Assembly: GCA_050260275.1 (NCBI GenBank)
Contig: JBLNBX010000090.1
Location: 1 to 64,000, forward strand
Direction: 5' to 3'
Source: DATMXS01 sp050260275
GTDB lineage: Bacteria > Acidobacteriota > Terriglobia > Bryobacterales > Bryobacteraceae
Length of the DNA stretch: 64,000 nucleotides
Part shown: positions 25,290 through 36,049 of the stretch, one piece after another
Layout of the letters: every line of letters begins with the position of its first letter
How positions within the stretch are numbered: position 1 is the stretch's first letter
The notes under the pieces: model-generated
Told to the model about the DNA's origin: nothing
Database searches by the model: none
What the model saw: only the letters and a program-made list of their open reading frames with translations
Translations under genes and position numbers: made by a program

Positions 25290-25748
25290 CTACCGAGGCT
25301 GCGCCTGTTCGTGGCGGAGCTGGAGGGCTTCCAATTGCTTCGCTACCCGGACCGATCCCTTGTGGACATCAGCCCCCCATTCCGATCCGTCGGCGAACAG
25401 AACATAATCGACTATCGCCCTGTAATCGAAATCCGGAGCAGCCGGGTCTTTCTTTTTTAGGATGAAACCACTGACCTTATACGATTGACCGGGATTGAAA
25501 AACGTTCCGGGTCCAGGAGTACCAATCTGAGTGAATGCGCCGATCGGACGTCCATCACGGAAGACTTCCAAGACAAAAGCATAGGCCCGGATCGGCTTAC
25601 TTCCGACGTTCGAGATGCTGCAAACAAATTCGGACCCGTGCTGATGAGCGCGGATGCTCACGTCGCCCACCGCGATCGGACCGTCGGCCGTGCTGGCGGA
25701 TTGCGAGTGCATCGCAAATGCAAGAACCAGAGCCATCATGAAACGCAT
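25290..25748 (-). CDS. Small secreted hypothetical protein
   Basis: 152 residues with a short signal peptide (RFMMALVLAFAMHSQSAS). The mature part is beta-rich with an immunoglobulin-like flavour: VCSISNVGSKPIRAYAFVLE, then FFNPGQSYKVSGF and VDYVLFADGSEWG. No enzyme motif or lipobox. It starts 18 nt after the stop of the cysteine-rich gene, so the two are almost certainly one transcript. Function unknown. Confidence 0.7.
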   Translation of the reverse strand: MRFMMALVLAFAMHSQSASTADGPIAVGDVSIRAHQHGSEFVCSISNVGSKPIRAYAFVLEVFRDGRPIGAFTQIGTPGPGTFFNPGQSYKVSGFILKKKDPAAPDFDYRAIVDYVLFADGSEWGADVHKGSVRVAKQLEALQLRHEQAQPR

Positions 25749-25766
25749 CGTATTCTCCCCCGCCTA

Positions 25767-26105
25767 TCAACCACAGGTGTCGTAGTAATCCCAAAACTGG
25801 CCACGCCAAAGATCGTAACACTTGTCGTAGTACCTGCACTCTGCATCGTGCGATCCGAATGCGTCACAGTACCCATAGCCTGGTTGGGAGAGGCAGTCCG
25901 GAGAAACCTCGCAACAATTAAGTGCGAAGTAGGTGTGATTGCCGCACTCGCCCAGGATCAAATAGTTGTATCCATCCCCGCATTCCGTCACCGCCCAGCA
26001 CCACATACAGAATTGGGCGAGGGCAGGGACGGCGCATGCGATTCCCAAGGCGGCACACATGAGAACTAGCTTGGCTCTGAAGCTGAGATGCCTAATTCCG
26101 AGCAT
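25767..26105 (-). CDS. Small secreted cysteine-rich protein
   Basis: 112 residues from the ATG at 26105, which has a perfect AGGAGG six nt upstream. Signal peptide 1-30 (LVLMCAALGIACAVPALA). The mature part of about 80 residues has 11 cysteines (two in FCMWCW, a CC pair, the rest spread) and many Tyr/Trp/Gly. I recognise no family. The Cys density suggests a disulfide-stabilised extracellular protein or a metal binder. A near-consensus promoter and ideal ribosome site point to strong expression. The gene and its upstream region are visibly richer in A/T than their neighbours. Confidence 0.75.
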   Translation of the reverse strand: MLGIRHLSFRAKLVLMCAALGIACAVPALAQFCMWCWAVTECGDGYNYLILGECGNHTYFALNCCEVSPDCLSQPGYGYCDAFGSHDAECRYYDKCYDLWRGQFWDYYDTCG

Positions 26106-26125
26106 AAAATGCCTCCTGACGCGGC

Positions 26126-26153
26126 ATTTTAGTCCGAAAAAAAGAGCTGTCAA
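26126..26153 (-). promoter_or_regulatory. Near-consensus sigma70 promoter of the cysteine-rich gene
   Basis: Minus-strand TTGACA (26153-26148), 16-nt spacer containing T7, then TAAAAT (26131-26126). Predicted start near 26119, directly before the AGGAGG site (26117-26112). It is the best promoter match I see in the window. Confidence 0.7.
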
Positions 26154-26158
26154 GGCCA

Positions 26159-26180
26159 ATATCGCTGCCGATATCGCTGC
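26159..26180. repeat. Short direct repeat in divergent promoter region
   Basis: ATATCGCTGC occurs at 26159-26168 and 26171-26180, a 12-nt period, just upstream of the -35 box of the cysteine-rich gene and before hutU. It could be a tandem operator, or chance. Confidence 0.35.
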
Positions 26181-26281
26181 TGAGATGCGAGTGTATTCAA
26201 GACAATTCGGAATGAGGAACATGCGGATTGCGAAGCGTCCGCGGGCTCACACTCCGGCGCTGGAGGCGCTAGATTGGGGGC

Positions 26282-27937
<1,656 letters not shown>

Positions 27938-28006
27938 TACGGCCCGTACGATTTCACTATAGGCGAGCGGTTCGCGCACAGGGCACGATGTAATTTGGGG
28001 CAACGC

Positions 28007-29281
28007 ATGGGAAGCGTGCTCGTGCGCAATGCGCGGCAACTGCTGACGCTGCGCGGTCCGTCGGGTCCGCGCCGCGGTGCGGCCCTGCGTGACCTGGCGA
28101 TCACGCAGGATGGCGCGGTGCTGGTCCGCGACGGAATCATCATAGCCGTGGGTCCGACCCGACGCATCGAAAACCTGAGCGATGCACGCCATGCGCGCGA
28201 AATCGACGCTAGCGGCCGCGTTGTGGGTCCCGGATTCGTAGATAGCCATACGCACCTGATCTGCGGCCCCCCGCGGCTTACTGATTACGAGATGCGCATC
28301 GCCGGGGCCAACTACGATGAGATCGCAGCCGTTGGGGGTGGCATACTCTGGACGGTGCGGGCCGTGCGGGACATGCCCATCCGGAAGCTGGAGCATCAGG
28401 CGCGGCACGCCATCGCCGGCTTCCTGCGCCATGGCGTAACCACGATAGAAGTGAAGTCCGGGTACGGGCTCGACGACGCCACAGAGCGCAAGATGCTGCG
28501 CGTCGTGCAGGGGCTCGACGCCAAGCCCGTCCGGCTTGTTCCCACTTACCTCGGCGCGCACGTGGTGCCGCCCGAATGGGAGGGGCGCGCCGGCGACTAT
28601 ATCTCCTGGATGTGCACCTCCATGCTGCCCTCACTGCGCCGGCGCAGGCTGGCGGAGTTCGTCGATGTCTACTGCTCCCCCAACGCGTTCAGCGTGGAGC
28701 AGGCCCGGAGGTATCTCTTGGCCGCGCGCGAACAGGGCTACAAGCTGAAGATACACGCCGAGCAGTTCGAGCACAACGGCTCCGCGCAGCTTGCGGTGGA
28801 ACTCGAGGCCGTGAGCGCGGATCACCTCGATTACGTGAACGAGGACGACGTCCGCGCGCTTGCAAGATCGCAAACGATTGCGACGCTGCTGCCGGGCTCG
28901 GTGCTGCACCTCGGGCTTTCGCGTTACGCGCCCGCGCGAGCCCTGATCGACGCGGGCGCAGCGGTTGCACTCGCGACCGATTTCAACCCCGGCACGAGCC
29001 CTACCTACAGCATGCCTATGATACTCTCGCTGGCCTGCTCGCAGATGCGCATGACGCCCGCGGAGGCGATCTCCGCCGCAACCATAAACGGCGCGCACGC
29101 TGTCGGGCGCGCGGCTTACTGCGGCTCCATCGAGGCCGGAAAAGATGCGGACCTCGTCGTCTATGATGTCCCGGACTATCGCGAGATTCCGTATCATTTC
29201 GGAGTAAATCCGGTGGCCATCACCATCAGGCGCGGCGCGGTAATCTACTCCGCAATGGGGGCGACATGGCAAGAAGACTGA
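28007..29281 (+). CDS. hutI: Imidazolonepropionase
   Basis: 424 residues from the ATG at 28007 (GGGG six nt upstream). Amidohydrolase-fold metalloenzyme that opens imidazolonepropionate to formiminoglutamate. Seen: metal motif DSHTHLICG, the HAEQF metal His region, and ATDFNPGTSPTYSMPMIL with the catalytic Asp. Its last 16 nt overlap ftcD, indicating translational coupling. Confidence 0.95.
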   Translation: MGSVLVRNARQLLTLRGPSGPRRGAALRDLAITQDGAVLVRDGIIIAVGPTRRIENLSDARHAREIDASGRVVGPGFVDSHTHLICGPPRLTDYEMRIAGANYDEIAAVGGGILWTVRAVRDMPIRKLEHQARHAIAGFLRHGVTTIEVKSGYGLDDATERKMLRVVQGLDAKPVRLVPTYLGAHVVPPEWEGRAGDYISWMCTSMLPSLRRRRLAEFVDVYCSPNAFSVEQARRYLLAAREQGYKLKIHAEQFEHNGSAQLAVELEAVSADHLDYVNEDDVRALARSQTIATLLPGSVLHLGLSRYAPARALIDAGAAVALATDFNPGTSPTYSMPMILSLACSQMRMTPAEAISAATINGAHAVGRAAYCGSIEAGKDADLVVYDVPDYREIPYHFGVNPVAITIRRGAVIYSAMGATWQED

Positions 29282-30681
29282 TCGAGTGCGTTCCGAACTT
29301 CTCAGAGGGCCGCGACGCGGCGAAGGTCGAGGCGCTGGCGGGGGCGGTGCGCTCGGTGCCCGGTATCGCTTTCCTCGACAGTGAACTCGACGCCGACCAC
29401 AACCGGTGCGTGCTTACCTTCGCCGGACCGCCCGAGCTGGTTGTCGAGGCCGCGCTGCGCGGAGTCGGCAAGGCCGTGGAACTGATTGACCTGAACTCGC
29501 ATACGGGCGCGCACCCACGCATCGGAGCAGCCGACGTCGTGCCTCTCGTACCAATCGAGGGCGTCACGATGGAGGAATGCGTTGCGCTCGCCGAGCGGCT
29601 GGGCCGGGAGATCTGGAAGCGCTTCCCGGTGCCGGGGTACCTGTACGAAGCCGCCGCGAAACGCCCGGACCGCGTCAATCTCGAGAGCATCCGCCGCGGG
29701 CAGTTCGAGAAGCTCCGTGACGAGATCGCCTCGGATCCCGGCCGCGCACCCGACATCGGCGAGCCTCACGTGCACCCGACCGCCGGCGCAACGGTTGTTG
29801 GCGCGCGCAAGTACCTGATCGCTTACAACATCAACCTGAACACCCCCAACGTAAGCATCGCCAGGCAGATTGCGAAGGCTATCCGTTACTCCTCCGGCGG
29901 CTTCCGTTACGTGAAGTCGATGGGCGTCGAGCTGGCGTCGCGCAACCTCTCGCAGGTTTCGATGAACCTGACGGACTTCGAGCAGACGCCAGTGCACCGC
30001 GTCTTCGAAACCGTGCGCCGAGAGGCCGAGCGCTACGGCGTATCGATCGTTGGCAGCGAAATCGTGGGACTCATACCGCGCAGGGCGCTCGAGAATGCGG
30101 CCGAGTTCTACCTGCGCGCCGAGAACTTCCGGCCCAATATCGTCCTCGAGAACCGCCTGGAGCAGGTGCTGTCCGGCGGCCTGGGCGAGTTCCTCGACGC
30201 GCTTGCCGCGCCGACGGCCACTCCTGGCGGAGGCAGCGCGGCAGCGGCGGCCGGCGCGATGGCGGCCGCGCTCGGCACGATGATTTCGCTGCTGTCGAAA
30301 CGAACCGGCGGGCACGATTTCGAGGCGGACCGCAAGTTCCTGGCCGAGGCGGTCGACCGGGACGCCGCTGCGTATCAGAAAGTGATCGCGGCCTATCGCC
30401 GCCCCAAGCAGGAGCGCGCTCCTTTCGTCGAGGAGGCGCTCCGCGAAGCTTCGACGGTGCCGATGGAGGTGGCCGAGCGCGCCGCCGCCGTTCGCCGCGA
30501 GCTGGAGATTCTGAAGCAGGAGGCTCCCGCCAAGTTCTCATCGGATGTAGAGGTTGGCATCGGACTCGCGTCGGCGGCCGTGAGTGGAGCGGTGGCCAAC
30601 GTGCGCGCCAATCTGGAATCCCTGACGGACGAGGTGTTCCGCTCGGAGTTGAACGCGCGAATCGATGCGCTTGGGGGGTAA
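29266..30681 (+). CDS. ftcD: Bifunctional glutamate formimidoyltransferase / formimidoyl-THF cyclodeaminase
   Basis: 471 residues. The N-terminal 300 form the formiminotransferase: start RRLIECVPNFSEGRD, SHTGAHPRIGAADVVPL with the active-site His, and LNTPNVSIARQIAK. The C-terminal 165 are the cyclodeaminase (FLDALAAPTATPGGGSAAA and an all-helical remainder). The fused form channels the formimino group from histidine breakdown to tetrahydrofolate, giving 5,10-methenyl-THF and ammonia. With hutU and hutI this completes histidine degradation downstream of urocanate. Confidence 0.95.
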   Translation: MARRLIECVPNFSEGRDAAKVEALAGAVRSVPGIAFLDSELDADHNRCVLTFAGPPELVVEAALRGVGKAVELIDLNSHTGAHPRIGAADVVPLVPIEGVTMEECVALAERLGREIWKRFPVPGYLYEAAAKRPDRVNLESIRRGQFEKLRDEIASDPGRAPDIGEPHVHPTAGATVVGARKYLIAYNINLNTPNVSIARQIAKAIRYSSGGFRYVKSMGVELASRNLSQVSMNLTDFEQTPVHRVFETVRREAERYGVSIVGSEIVGLIPRRALENAAEFYLRAENFRPNIVLENRLEQVLSGGLGEFLDALAAPTATPGGGSAAAAAGAMAAALGTMISLLSKRTGGHDFEADRKFLAEAVDRDAAAYQKVIAAYRRPKQERAPFVEEALREASTVPMEVAERAAAVRRELEILKQEAPAKFSSDVEVGIGLASAAVSGAVANVRANLESLTDEVFRSELNARIDALGG

Positions 30682-30814
30682 GCGTATTCGAGTGCCGGCG
30701 CGCACAGCATCCAGACAATCTTCAGCCAGACGATCTTGAGCGTCGCGGCGCGGCGGCATTCCAGACGGTGTTCGCGAATGCGCCGCCCGAAGCCGCTATC
30801 ATAAAATTTCGATA

Positions 30815-31987
30815 ATGCTCAGCCTCCAGACTGCCGGAGAATCGCACGGTCAGGCCCTCGTCGCGCTGCTTACGGGGCTTCCTGCGGGCGTGCCGGTTTC
30901 CTCCAGCGGCCTCGCGCGCGAGTTGTGGAGGCGCCAGCAGGGCTACGGCCGCGGCGGCCGGATGAAGATAGAGACCGACGAGGCCGAGATCATCGCCGGC
31001 GTGCGGCATTCGCAGACGATCGGCGCGCCAGTGGCTATTCTGATCCGCAATCGCGATTGGGAGAACTGGACGCAGGCCCTGCCCGTGGACGACTATCCCG
31101 GCTCGGAGGGCCATCGCAAGCCCGTTCTGCGGCCGCGGCCGGGACACGCGGATCTTGCCGGCGCTCTGAAGCACGATTTCCACGATGCCCGCTACATCCT
31201 CGAGCGGGCCAGCGCCCGTGAAACTACGGCGCGTGTCGCAGCCGGGGCGCTGGCGAAGGCATTCCTGCGCGAGTTCGGAATCGAGGTGCTCAGCCATGTG
31301 GTGCAGGTCGGGAGCGTGCGTCTGGACCGGCCGGTCGCGTGGGAGGAGATCGCTGCGCTTGCCGCTCGCGATGAGGTGCTGCTCGGCTGCGTAGATGCCG
31401 AAGTCGAACGGCGCATGAAGGAAGTCGTAGATCAGGCGTATCGCGAAGGCGATACGGTGGGCGGTGTTTTCGAGGTAGTCGCTCACGGCGTGCCGCCCGG
31501 GCTCGGCACTCATGCCGCATGGGACCGGAGACTCGACGGCCGCATCGCGCAGGCCATCATGTCGATCCAGGCAGTGAAGGGCGTTGAGATCGGCGCAGCC
31601 GCGGAGGCCGCCGCCGCTTTCGGCTCGCGCGTGCAGGACACGATACACTACGACCGGGCATCCCGGCGGTTTACGCGCGGCTCGAACCGGGCGGGCGGCA
31701 TCGAGGGAGGCATAACCAACGGCTGCGACGTGGTCGTGCGCGGCTACCTGAAGCCGATATCGACGCTGCGCCGGCCGTTGGAATCCGTGGATCTCCCAAC
31801 ACGGGAGCCGAGCCAGGCCGCCTACGAGCGAAGCGACGTCTGCGTGCTGCCTGCGGCGGGAGTGATCGCGGAGGCGATGCTCGCATTCGTCCTCGCTGGC
31901 GCGTTTCTCGAGAAGTTCGGCGGTGATTCCCTGGGCGAAACGCGGCGGAACTACGAAGGCTATCTCGAGCAGGTCGAGAGGTTCTGA
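30815..31987 (+). CDS. aroC: Chorismate synthase
   Basis: 390 residues. FMNH2-dependent last step of the shikimate pathway. Signatures: TAGESHGQALVALLTGLP, RQQGYGRGGRM, RPRPGHADLAGALKH, RASARETTARVAAGA and SNRAGGIEGGITNG. No ribosome site precedes the ATG. It heads a chain with def, fmt and argJ: its TGA shares a base with the def ATG. Confidence 0.96.
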   Translation: MLSLQTAGESHGQALVALLTGLPAGVPVSSSGLARELWRRQQGYGRGGRMKIETDEAEIIAGVRHSQTIGAPVAILIRNRDWENWTQALPVDDYPGSEGHRKPVLRPRPGHADLAGALKHDFHDARYILERASARETTARVAAGALAKAFLREFGIEVLSHVVQVGSVRLDRPVAWEEIAALAARDEVLLGCVDAEVERRMKEVVDQAYREGDTVGGVFEVVAHGVPPGLGTHAAWDRRLDGRIAQAIMSIQAVKGVEIGAAAEAAAAFGSRVQDTIHYDRASRRFTRGSNRAGGIEGGITNGCDVVVRGYLKPISTLRRPLESVDLPTREPSQAAYERSDVCVLPAAGVIAEAMLAFVLAGAFLEKFGGDSLGETRRNYEGYLEQVERF

Positions 31988-32508
31988 TGATTTACCCGAT
32001 TGTGAAGTACGGCAACCCGGTGCTGGAGACCCCCGCGGCGACCGTATCCGAATCCGAGTTCAATACGCCGGAGCTGGATCAGCTTATTGCCGACATGTTT
32101 GAGTCGATGTACGCGGCGCGCGGAGTCGGCCTCGCCGCGCCGCAGATAGGGATTTCGAAGCGCATTTCCGTGATCGACACATCGGCCGGCGAGGACCCGT
32201 CCAAGCGGCTGGTTCTGATCAATCCGGAGATCATCGCCACGGAAGGAACTGCCACCGAGGAAGAGGGCTGCCTCAGCCTGCCGGGTTTTCGCGAGCCGGT
32301 GAAACGAGCGCAGCGCGTCACTATTCGCGCTCAGAATCAGAAGGGCGAGGTTTTTGAGATGACCGGCGACGGCCTGCTCGCCCGCGCTTTCCAGCACGAG
32401 ACCGATCACCTGAACGGCCGTGTCTACATAACCCGCATCAGCGCCCTCAAGCGCGATCTGATACGGCGCAAGATCCGCAAGCTCATCAAAGAAGGCGAGT
32501 GGTCCTGA
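31987..32508 (+). CDS. def: Peptide deformylase
   Basis: 173 residues. Removes the formyl group from nascent proteins. All three motifs are intact: GVGLAAPQIG, EEGCLSLPG (metal Cys) and QHETDHLNG (metal His pair and catalytic Glu). Start overlaps aroC by 1 nt; fmt begins 5 nt after its stop. Confidence 0.97.
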   Translation: MIYPIVKYGNPVLETPAATVSESEFNTPELDQLIADMFESMYAARGVGLAAPQIGISKRISVIDTSAGEDPSKRLVLINPEIIATEGTATEEEGCLSLPGFREPVKRAQRVTIRAQNQKGEVFEMTGDGLLARAFQHETDHLNGRVYITRISALKRDLIRRKIRKLIKEGEWS

Positions 32509-32512
32509 TCCC

Positions 32513-33451
32513 ATGCGCCTGGTGTTCATGGGAACCCCCGCTTTCGCCGTTCCCACGCTCGAGCGCGCCGCTGCTGCCGGGCACTCCATCGCGGCTGTGT
32601 TCACTCAGCCGGACCGCCCCGCAGGGCGCGGCGGAAAGCTCTCCGCGCCACCGGTGAAGCAGGCCGCTCTCGCGCTCGGAATCCCCGTGCACCAGCCCGC
32701 GAAAATCCGCACCGCGGAGGTGCACGATCTTCTGCGCTCATTCGGAGCCGATGCGTTCGTGGTGGTGGGCTACGGCAAGATCATCCCGGAATCGATCATC
32801 GCCATCCCTCCGCTCGGCATCATCAACGTGCACGCGTCGCTGCTCCCCAAGTACCGCGGCGCCGCGCCCATCCAGTGGGCCATCGCCAACGGCGAGACGC
32901 GCACGGGCGTCACGACGATGCAGATCGACGCGGGGCTGGATACAGGCGCTATACTGCTCCAATCGGCAACGGAGGTTGGTCTGGAAGAGACTGCCGTGGA
33001 GCTCTCGGCGCGTCTGGCGCAGATGGGAGCGGACCTGCTGGTTGAAACGCTGGCGGGCTTGAGCAATGGCACCATCAAACCGCGCCCTCAAGACGACTCC
33101 GAGGCCAGCTACGCGCCCGTTCTCAGGAAGGAAGACGGCCTGATCGACTGGTCGCAGCCGGCTGCGGCGATCAACAACCGCATCCGGGGCTTTCAGCCCT
33201 GGCCCGGCTGCTACACGCATTTTCGCGGCCGGCTGTTGCACATCTGGCGCGCGAGAGTAGCGGCAGAGGCTGCGGGCCCCGCGGGCTCGCTGCATCCTGG
33301 CAGGGGCGGCCTTGCCGTCGCGTGCGGCGCCGGAACCGCGCTTCAGCTTTTGGAGGTTCAGCTCGAGGGCGGGCGGCGAATGGATGCGGCTGCGTTCCAA
33401 AACGGGCAGAGAGTAAAGGAGAATGAGTTGCTGGGAGAGGGCATAAAGTGA
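32513..33451 (+). CDS. fmt: Methionyl-tRNA formyltransferase
   Basis: 312 residues. Formylates initiator Met-tRNA with 10-formyl-THF. Seen: FMGTPAFAVPTLE, the substrate region INVHASLLPKYRGAAPI with the catalytic Asn/His, and the Asp in DAGLDTGAIL. The C-terminal OB-like domain (about 205-312) is present. Paired with def as in many bacteria; its stop overlaps the argJ GTG by 4 nt. Confidence 0.97.
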   Translation: MRLVFMGTPAFAVPTLERAAAAGHSIAAVFTQPDRPAGRGGKLSAPPVKQAALALGIPVHQPAKIRTAEVHDLLRSFGADAFVVVGYGKIIPESIIAIPPLGIINVHASLLPKYRGAAPIQWAIANGETRTGVTTMQIDAGLDTGAILLQSATEVGLEETAVELSARLAQMGADLLVETLAGLSNGTIKPRPQDDSEASYAPVLRKEDGLIDWSQPAAAINNRIRGFQPWPGCYTHFRGRLLHIWRARVAAEAAGPAGSLHPGRGGLAVACGAGTALQLLEVQLEGGRRMDAAAFQNGQRVKENELLGEGIK

Positions 33452-34626
33452 AACTCCCGCTCGGGTACAGGTACGCATCGGTCTACGCGGGCATCCGGAA
33501 ACAGCGCCGCGATGACCTTGCGCTGATCGTGTCGGACACGCCGGCTTCGGCTGCGGCTATGTTTACGCGCAATCGCGTTCAGGCCGCGCCGGTGCGGCTA
33601 TCGCGTGCGCACCTCAAGGCGTCGCGCGGCGTGGCGCGCGCGATCATAGCTAACGCAGGCAACGCGAACTGCGCCACGCGTACGGGGGACCGCGTAGCCC
33701 TCGCTACGTGCCGCGCCGTCGCGCGCGCGGTGAAGGCGCCGGTGGAGCAGGTGCTGGTGGCGTCAACCGGCGTGATCGGCGTCGATCTCGATGCCAAGCT
33801 CATCGCCGATGCGGTTCCCCGCCTCATGAGCCGCCTCCACGAGAACGGTTTTGACGAAGCGGCGCGCGCCATCATGACTACCGACACGGTTCCGAAAATG
33901 GCATTTGGCGAGGCGCCGATGCGTAAAGGCACCGTGCGCATCGCGGGCATGACCAAAGGCGCCGGCATGATCATGCCGAACATGGCTACGACGCTCGGCT
34001 TCGTCATGACCGATGCCGCCATCTCGCCGCGGTACCTGAAGCCGATGCTGGAAGCGGCCGTGGAGCGCAGTTACCATCGCATATCAGTCGACACGGATAC
34101 GTCCACGAACGACACCATCATTCTGCTCGCCAACGGCGCATCGGGCCTGAAGCCGAACCAGCAGGAGCGGAAAGTCTTTCAGGAAGTGCTCTGCTGGGTT
34201 CTGGAGGATCTGGCGGAGAAGATTGCGATGGACGGCGAGGGAGCGCGGAAGCTCATCGTCGTGCACGTGCGCGGCGCCCGGACGGACTCCGAAGCCGCCA
34301 TCATCGCGCGCGCCATCGCGAACTCACCGCTCGTGAAGACGGCTGTGGCGGGATCCGATCCGAATTGGGGACGTGTGCTCTCGGCCGCCGGAAACTCGGG
34401 GGTGGAATTCGACCCGGACCGCGTGGATATCCACATCCAGGGTACGCGAGTGTGCCGCAACGGCCGCGCCGACGACTTCTCCGAAAACGACCTCAGAGCA
34501 AAGATGGACCTGCGCGAGTGCCACATACGGTTCACCATCCGCGATGGCGGAACTGGCCTGGCGCGTTTCTGGGGCTGCGATCTAACCGAAGATTACGTGA
34601 AGATTAACGCGAGCTACCGCACCTGA
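33448..34626 (+). CDS. argJ: Glutamate N-acetyltransferase / amino-acid acetyltransferase
   Basis: 392 residues, GTG start overlapping fmt by 4 nt. The self-cleaving Ntn-like acetyltransferase transfers acetyl from N-acetylornithine to glutamate and, in bifunctional forms, uses acetyl-CoA. The processing site KGAGMIMPNMATTLGF contains the nucleophilic Thr after Ala; SVDTDTSTNDT and GSDPNWGRVLSAAG are also typical. Whether it is mono- or bifunctional cannot be told by eye. It converges with a glycosyltransferase gene, overlapping by 13 nt. Confidence 0.95.
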   Translation: MKLPLGYRYASVYAGIRKQRRDDLALIVSDTPASAAAMFTRNRVQAAPVRLSRAHLKASRGVARAIIANAGNANCATRTGDRVALATCRAVARAVKAPVEQVLVASTGVIGVDLDAKLIADAVPRLMSRLHENGFDEAARAIMTTDTVPKMAFGEAPMRKGTVRIAGMTKGAGMIMPNMATTLGFVMTDAAISPRYLKPMLEAAVERSYHRISVDTDTSTNDTIILLANGASGLKPNQQERKVFQEVLCWVLEDLAEKIAMDGEGARKLIVVHVRGARTDSEAAIIARAIANSPLVKTAVAGSDPNWGRVLSAAGNSGVEFDPDRVDIHIQGTRVCRNGRADDFSENDLRAKMDLRECHIRFTIRDGGTGLARFWGCDLTEDYVKINASYRT

Positions 34627-35999
34627 ATCGGGCGCGCGGCCTGCGACGCCGGCAGCACGTGCGCTGGTTCGGCCAGAACGTCGGCCTCCGGGTAGATGTG
34701 CTCGGTCTTCGCCCAGGAAAGCGTGGCGCCGCGCATCCGCGCTGCGGAGTACTTGGATATCGCGCACACGGCAGCCGCGGCGTTGAGCCAGTTGCCCCAC
34801 ACGGCCCGCAGCGGAACCCCCGCGGCAAACGCCCATCCGTACACCCGGCCGCAGCAGTACACCCTTAGCGCCTGCGCGAGACATCCGAAGACGAAAGTGG
34901 CGGCGAACCACCCCGTATCCGCAGGTATCTCGCGTCCAAGCGACTGCGCAGCAGCGGAGTAGACGAAAAGCGCGTTGGCGATGAGGGACGCCGGGCTGCC
35001 GATGAGGCCTTTGCGGTCGTGCAGAAACCAATAGGCTTCGAGAACCCCGCGCCCCCAGCCGTGGTTTTGCCAGCCCTGCAGTGAAATCCCGGTGACCCAG
35101 CGCGTGCGCTGCCTCACCGCGTCGCGGGCGCGCGTGGGGAAGTACTCGCGCGTCGCCGCCGGTATCCCTTGCTGGAAGTGGATGGGGATGAAGAGCTGGC
35201 GGAAACCGGCCCGCCGGATGCGGTATCCCGAATCGTAGTCCTCGGTGAGGTTGCTTGGGTCGAACGGGGTGCCCGATCCGGCCAGCGCATCGAGCGCGGC
35301 GCGCGAGTACGCCGTGCCGACGCCGGCTGACGGAACGAAACCGCCGAGCGCTTGCCGCGCCGGGATGTCCTTGGTGTGCATTTCTGCGAACTCGTCGCAG
35401 TAAACCCCGTGCGTCACCTGGCCGGCTGGCGTGGCCAGCGGAAGCACTGGCACTTGCACCATGCCGAAACCGCGCGTGTAATAGTTGGCCCAGCGCAGCT
35501 CCTCCGGGTGCACCACGTCTTCGGCATCGTGGATGACAACCGCCTCGAAGCGAGTGCCGGTTTCGCGCTCGCGGCGCTTCATCGCGTGCCAGATGACGTT
35601 CAGGCAGTCGGCTTTCGAGGTGGGCCCGTTCCGGGGAGAGATGGCGACGTGCAGCCGCGGGAAGCGCGCCTGGCAAATGCGAAGTTCGGCCAGCGTTCCC
35701 GGATCGTTGGGATAGCAGCCGGCGAAAACCTCGTAATTCCCGTACCGGATGGCGGAGAGGTTGCGCTCAATCATCCGCCGCACCACTGCCTCTTCGTGCC
35801 ACAGCGGGATGAAGATGGCGATGCGGCGCTCGCGCGCTGCCAGCCGCGGATCGCCCGGCGGCACGATACGAAGGCTGCGCCGCACGGAAGTGTAGATCCA
35901 GGCCGCCGCGATGACCATGTCGTCGAGGCCGCTCAACAGGATCCAGACAGCGAGCAGCGGGAACACTACCCCGGCGATCAGGTCGATATACGCCACCAA
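34614..35999 (-). CDS. Membrane glycosyltransferase family 2 (NrfB-like, no regulatory tail)
   Basis: 461 residues. N-terminal membrane helix, then a GT2 catalytic domain with FIPLWHEE, the DxD-type metal motif HDAEDVVHP, the acceptor-site pair NLTEDYDSGYRIRRAG, and QRTRWVTG, followed by several C-terminal helices. This layout fits NrfB-type enzymes of the E. coli phage N4 receptor system, where a C-terminal MshEN domain binds c-di-GMP; that domain is absent here. Sugar donor and product unknown; a secreted polysaccharide is likely. Confidence 0.82.
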   Translation of the reverse strand: MVAYIDLIAGVVFPLLAVWILLSGLDDMVIAAAWIYTSVRRSLRIVPPGDPRLAARERRIAIFIPLWHEEAVVRRMIERNLSAIRYGNYEVFAGCYPNDPGTLAELRICQARFPRLHVAISPRNGPTSKADCLNVIWHAMKRRERETGTRFEAVVIHDAEDVVHPEELRWANYYTRGFGMVQVPVLPLATPAGQVTHGVYCDEFAEMHTKDIPARQALGGFVPSAGVGTAYSRAALDALAGSGTPFDPSNLTEDYDSGYRIRRAGFRQLFIPIHFQQGIPAATREYFPTRARDAVRQRTRWVTGISLQGWQNHGWGRGVLEAYWFLHDRKGLIGSPASLIANALFVYSAAAQSLGREIPADTGWFAATFVFGCLAQALRVYCCGRVYGWAFAAGVPLRAVWGNWLNAAAAVCAISKYSAARMRGATLSWAKTEHIYPEADVLAEPAHVLPASQAARPIQVR

Positions 36000-36049
36000 T
36001 CCAATTGGTGTAAGAACGCCCCCAGAATTCTTCCAGATTTGTTCCAGGA

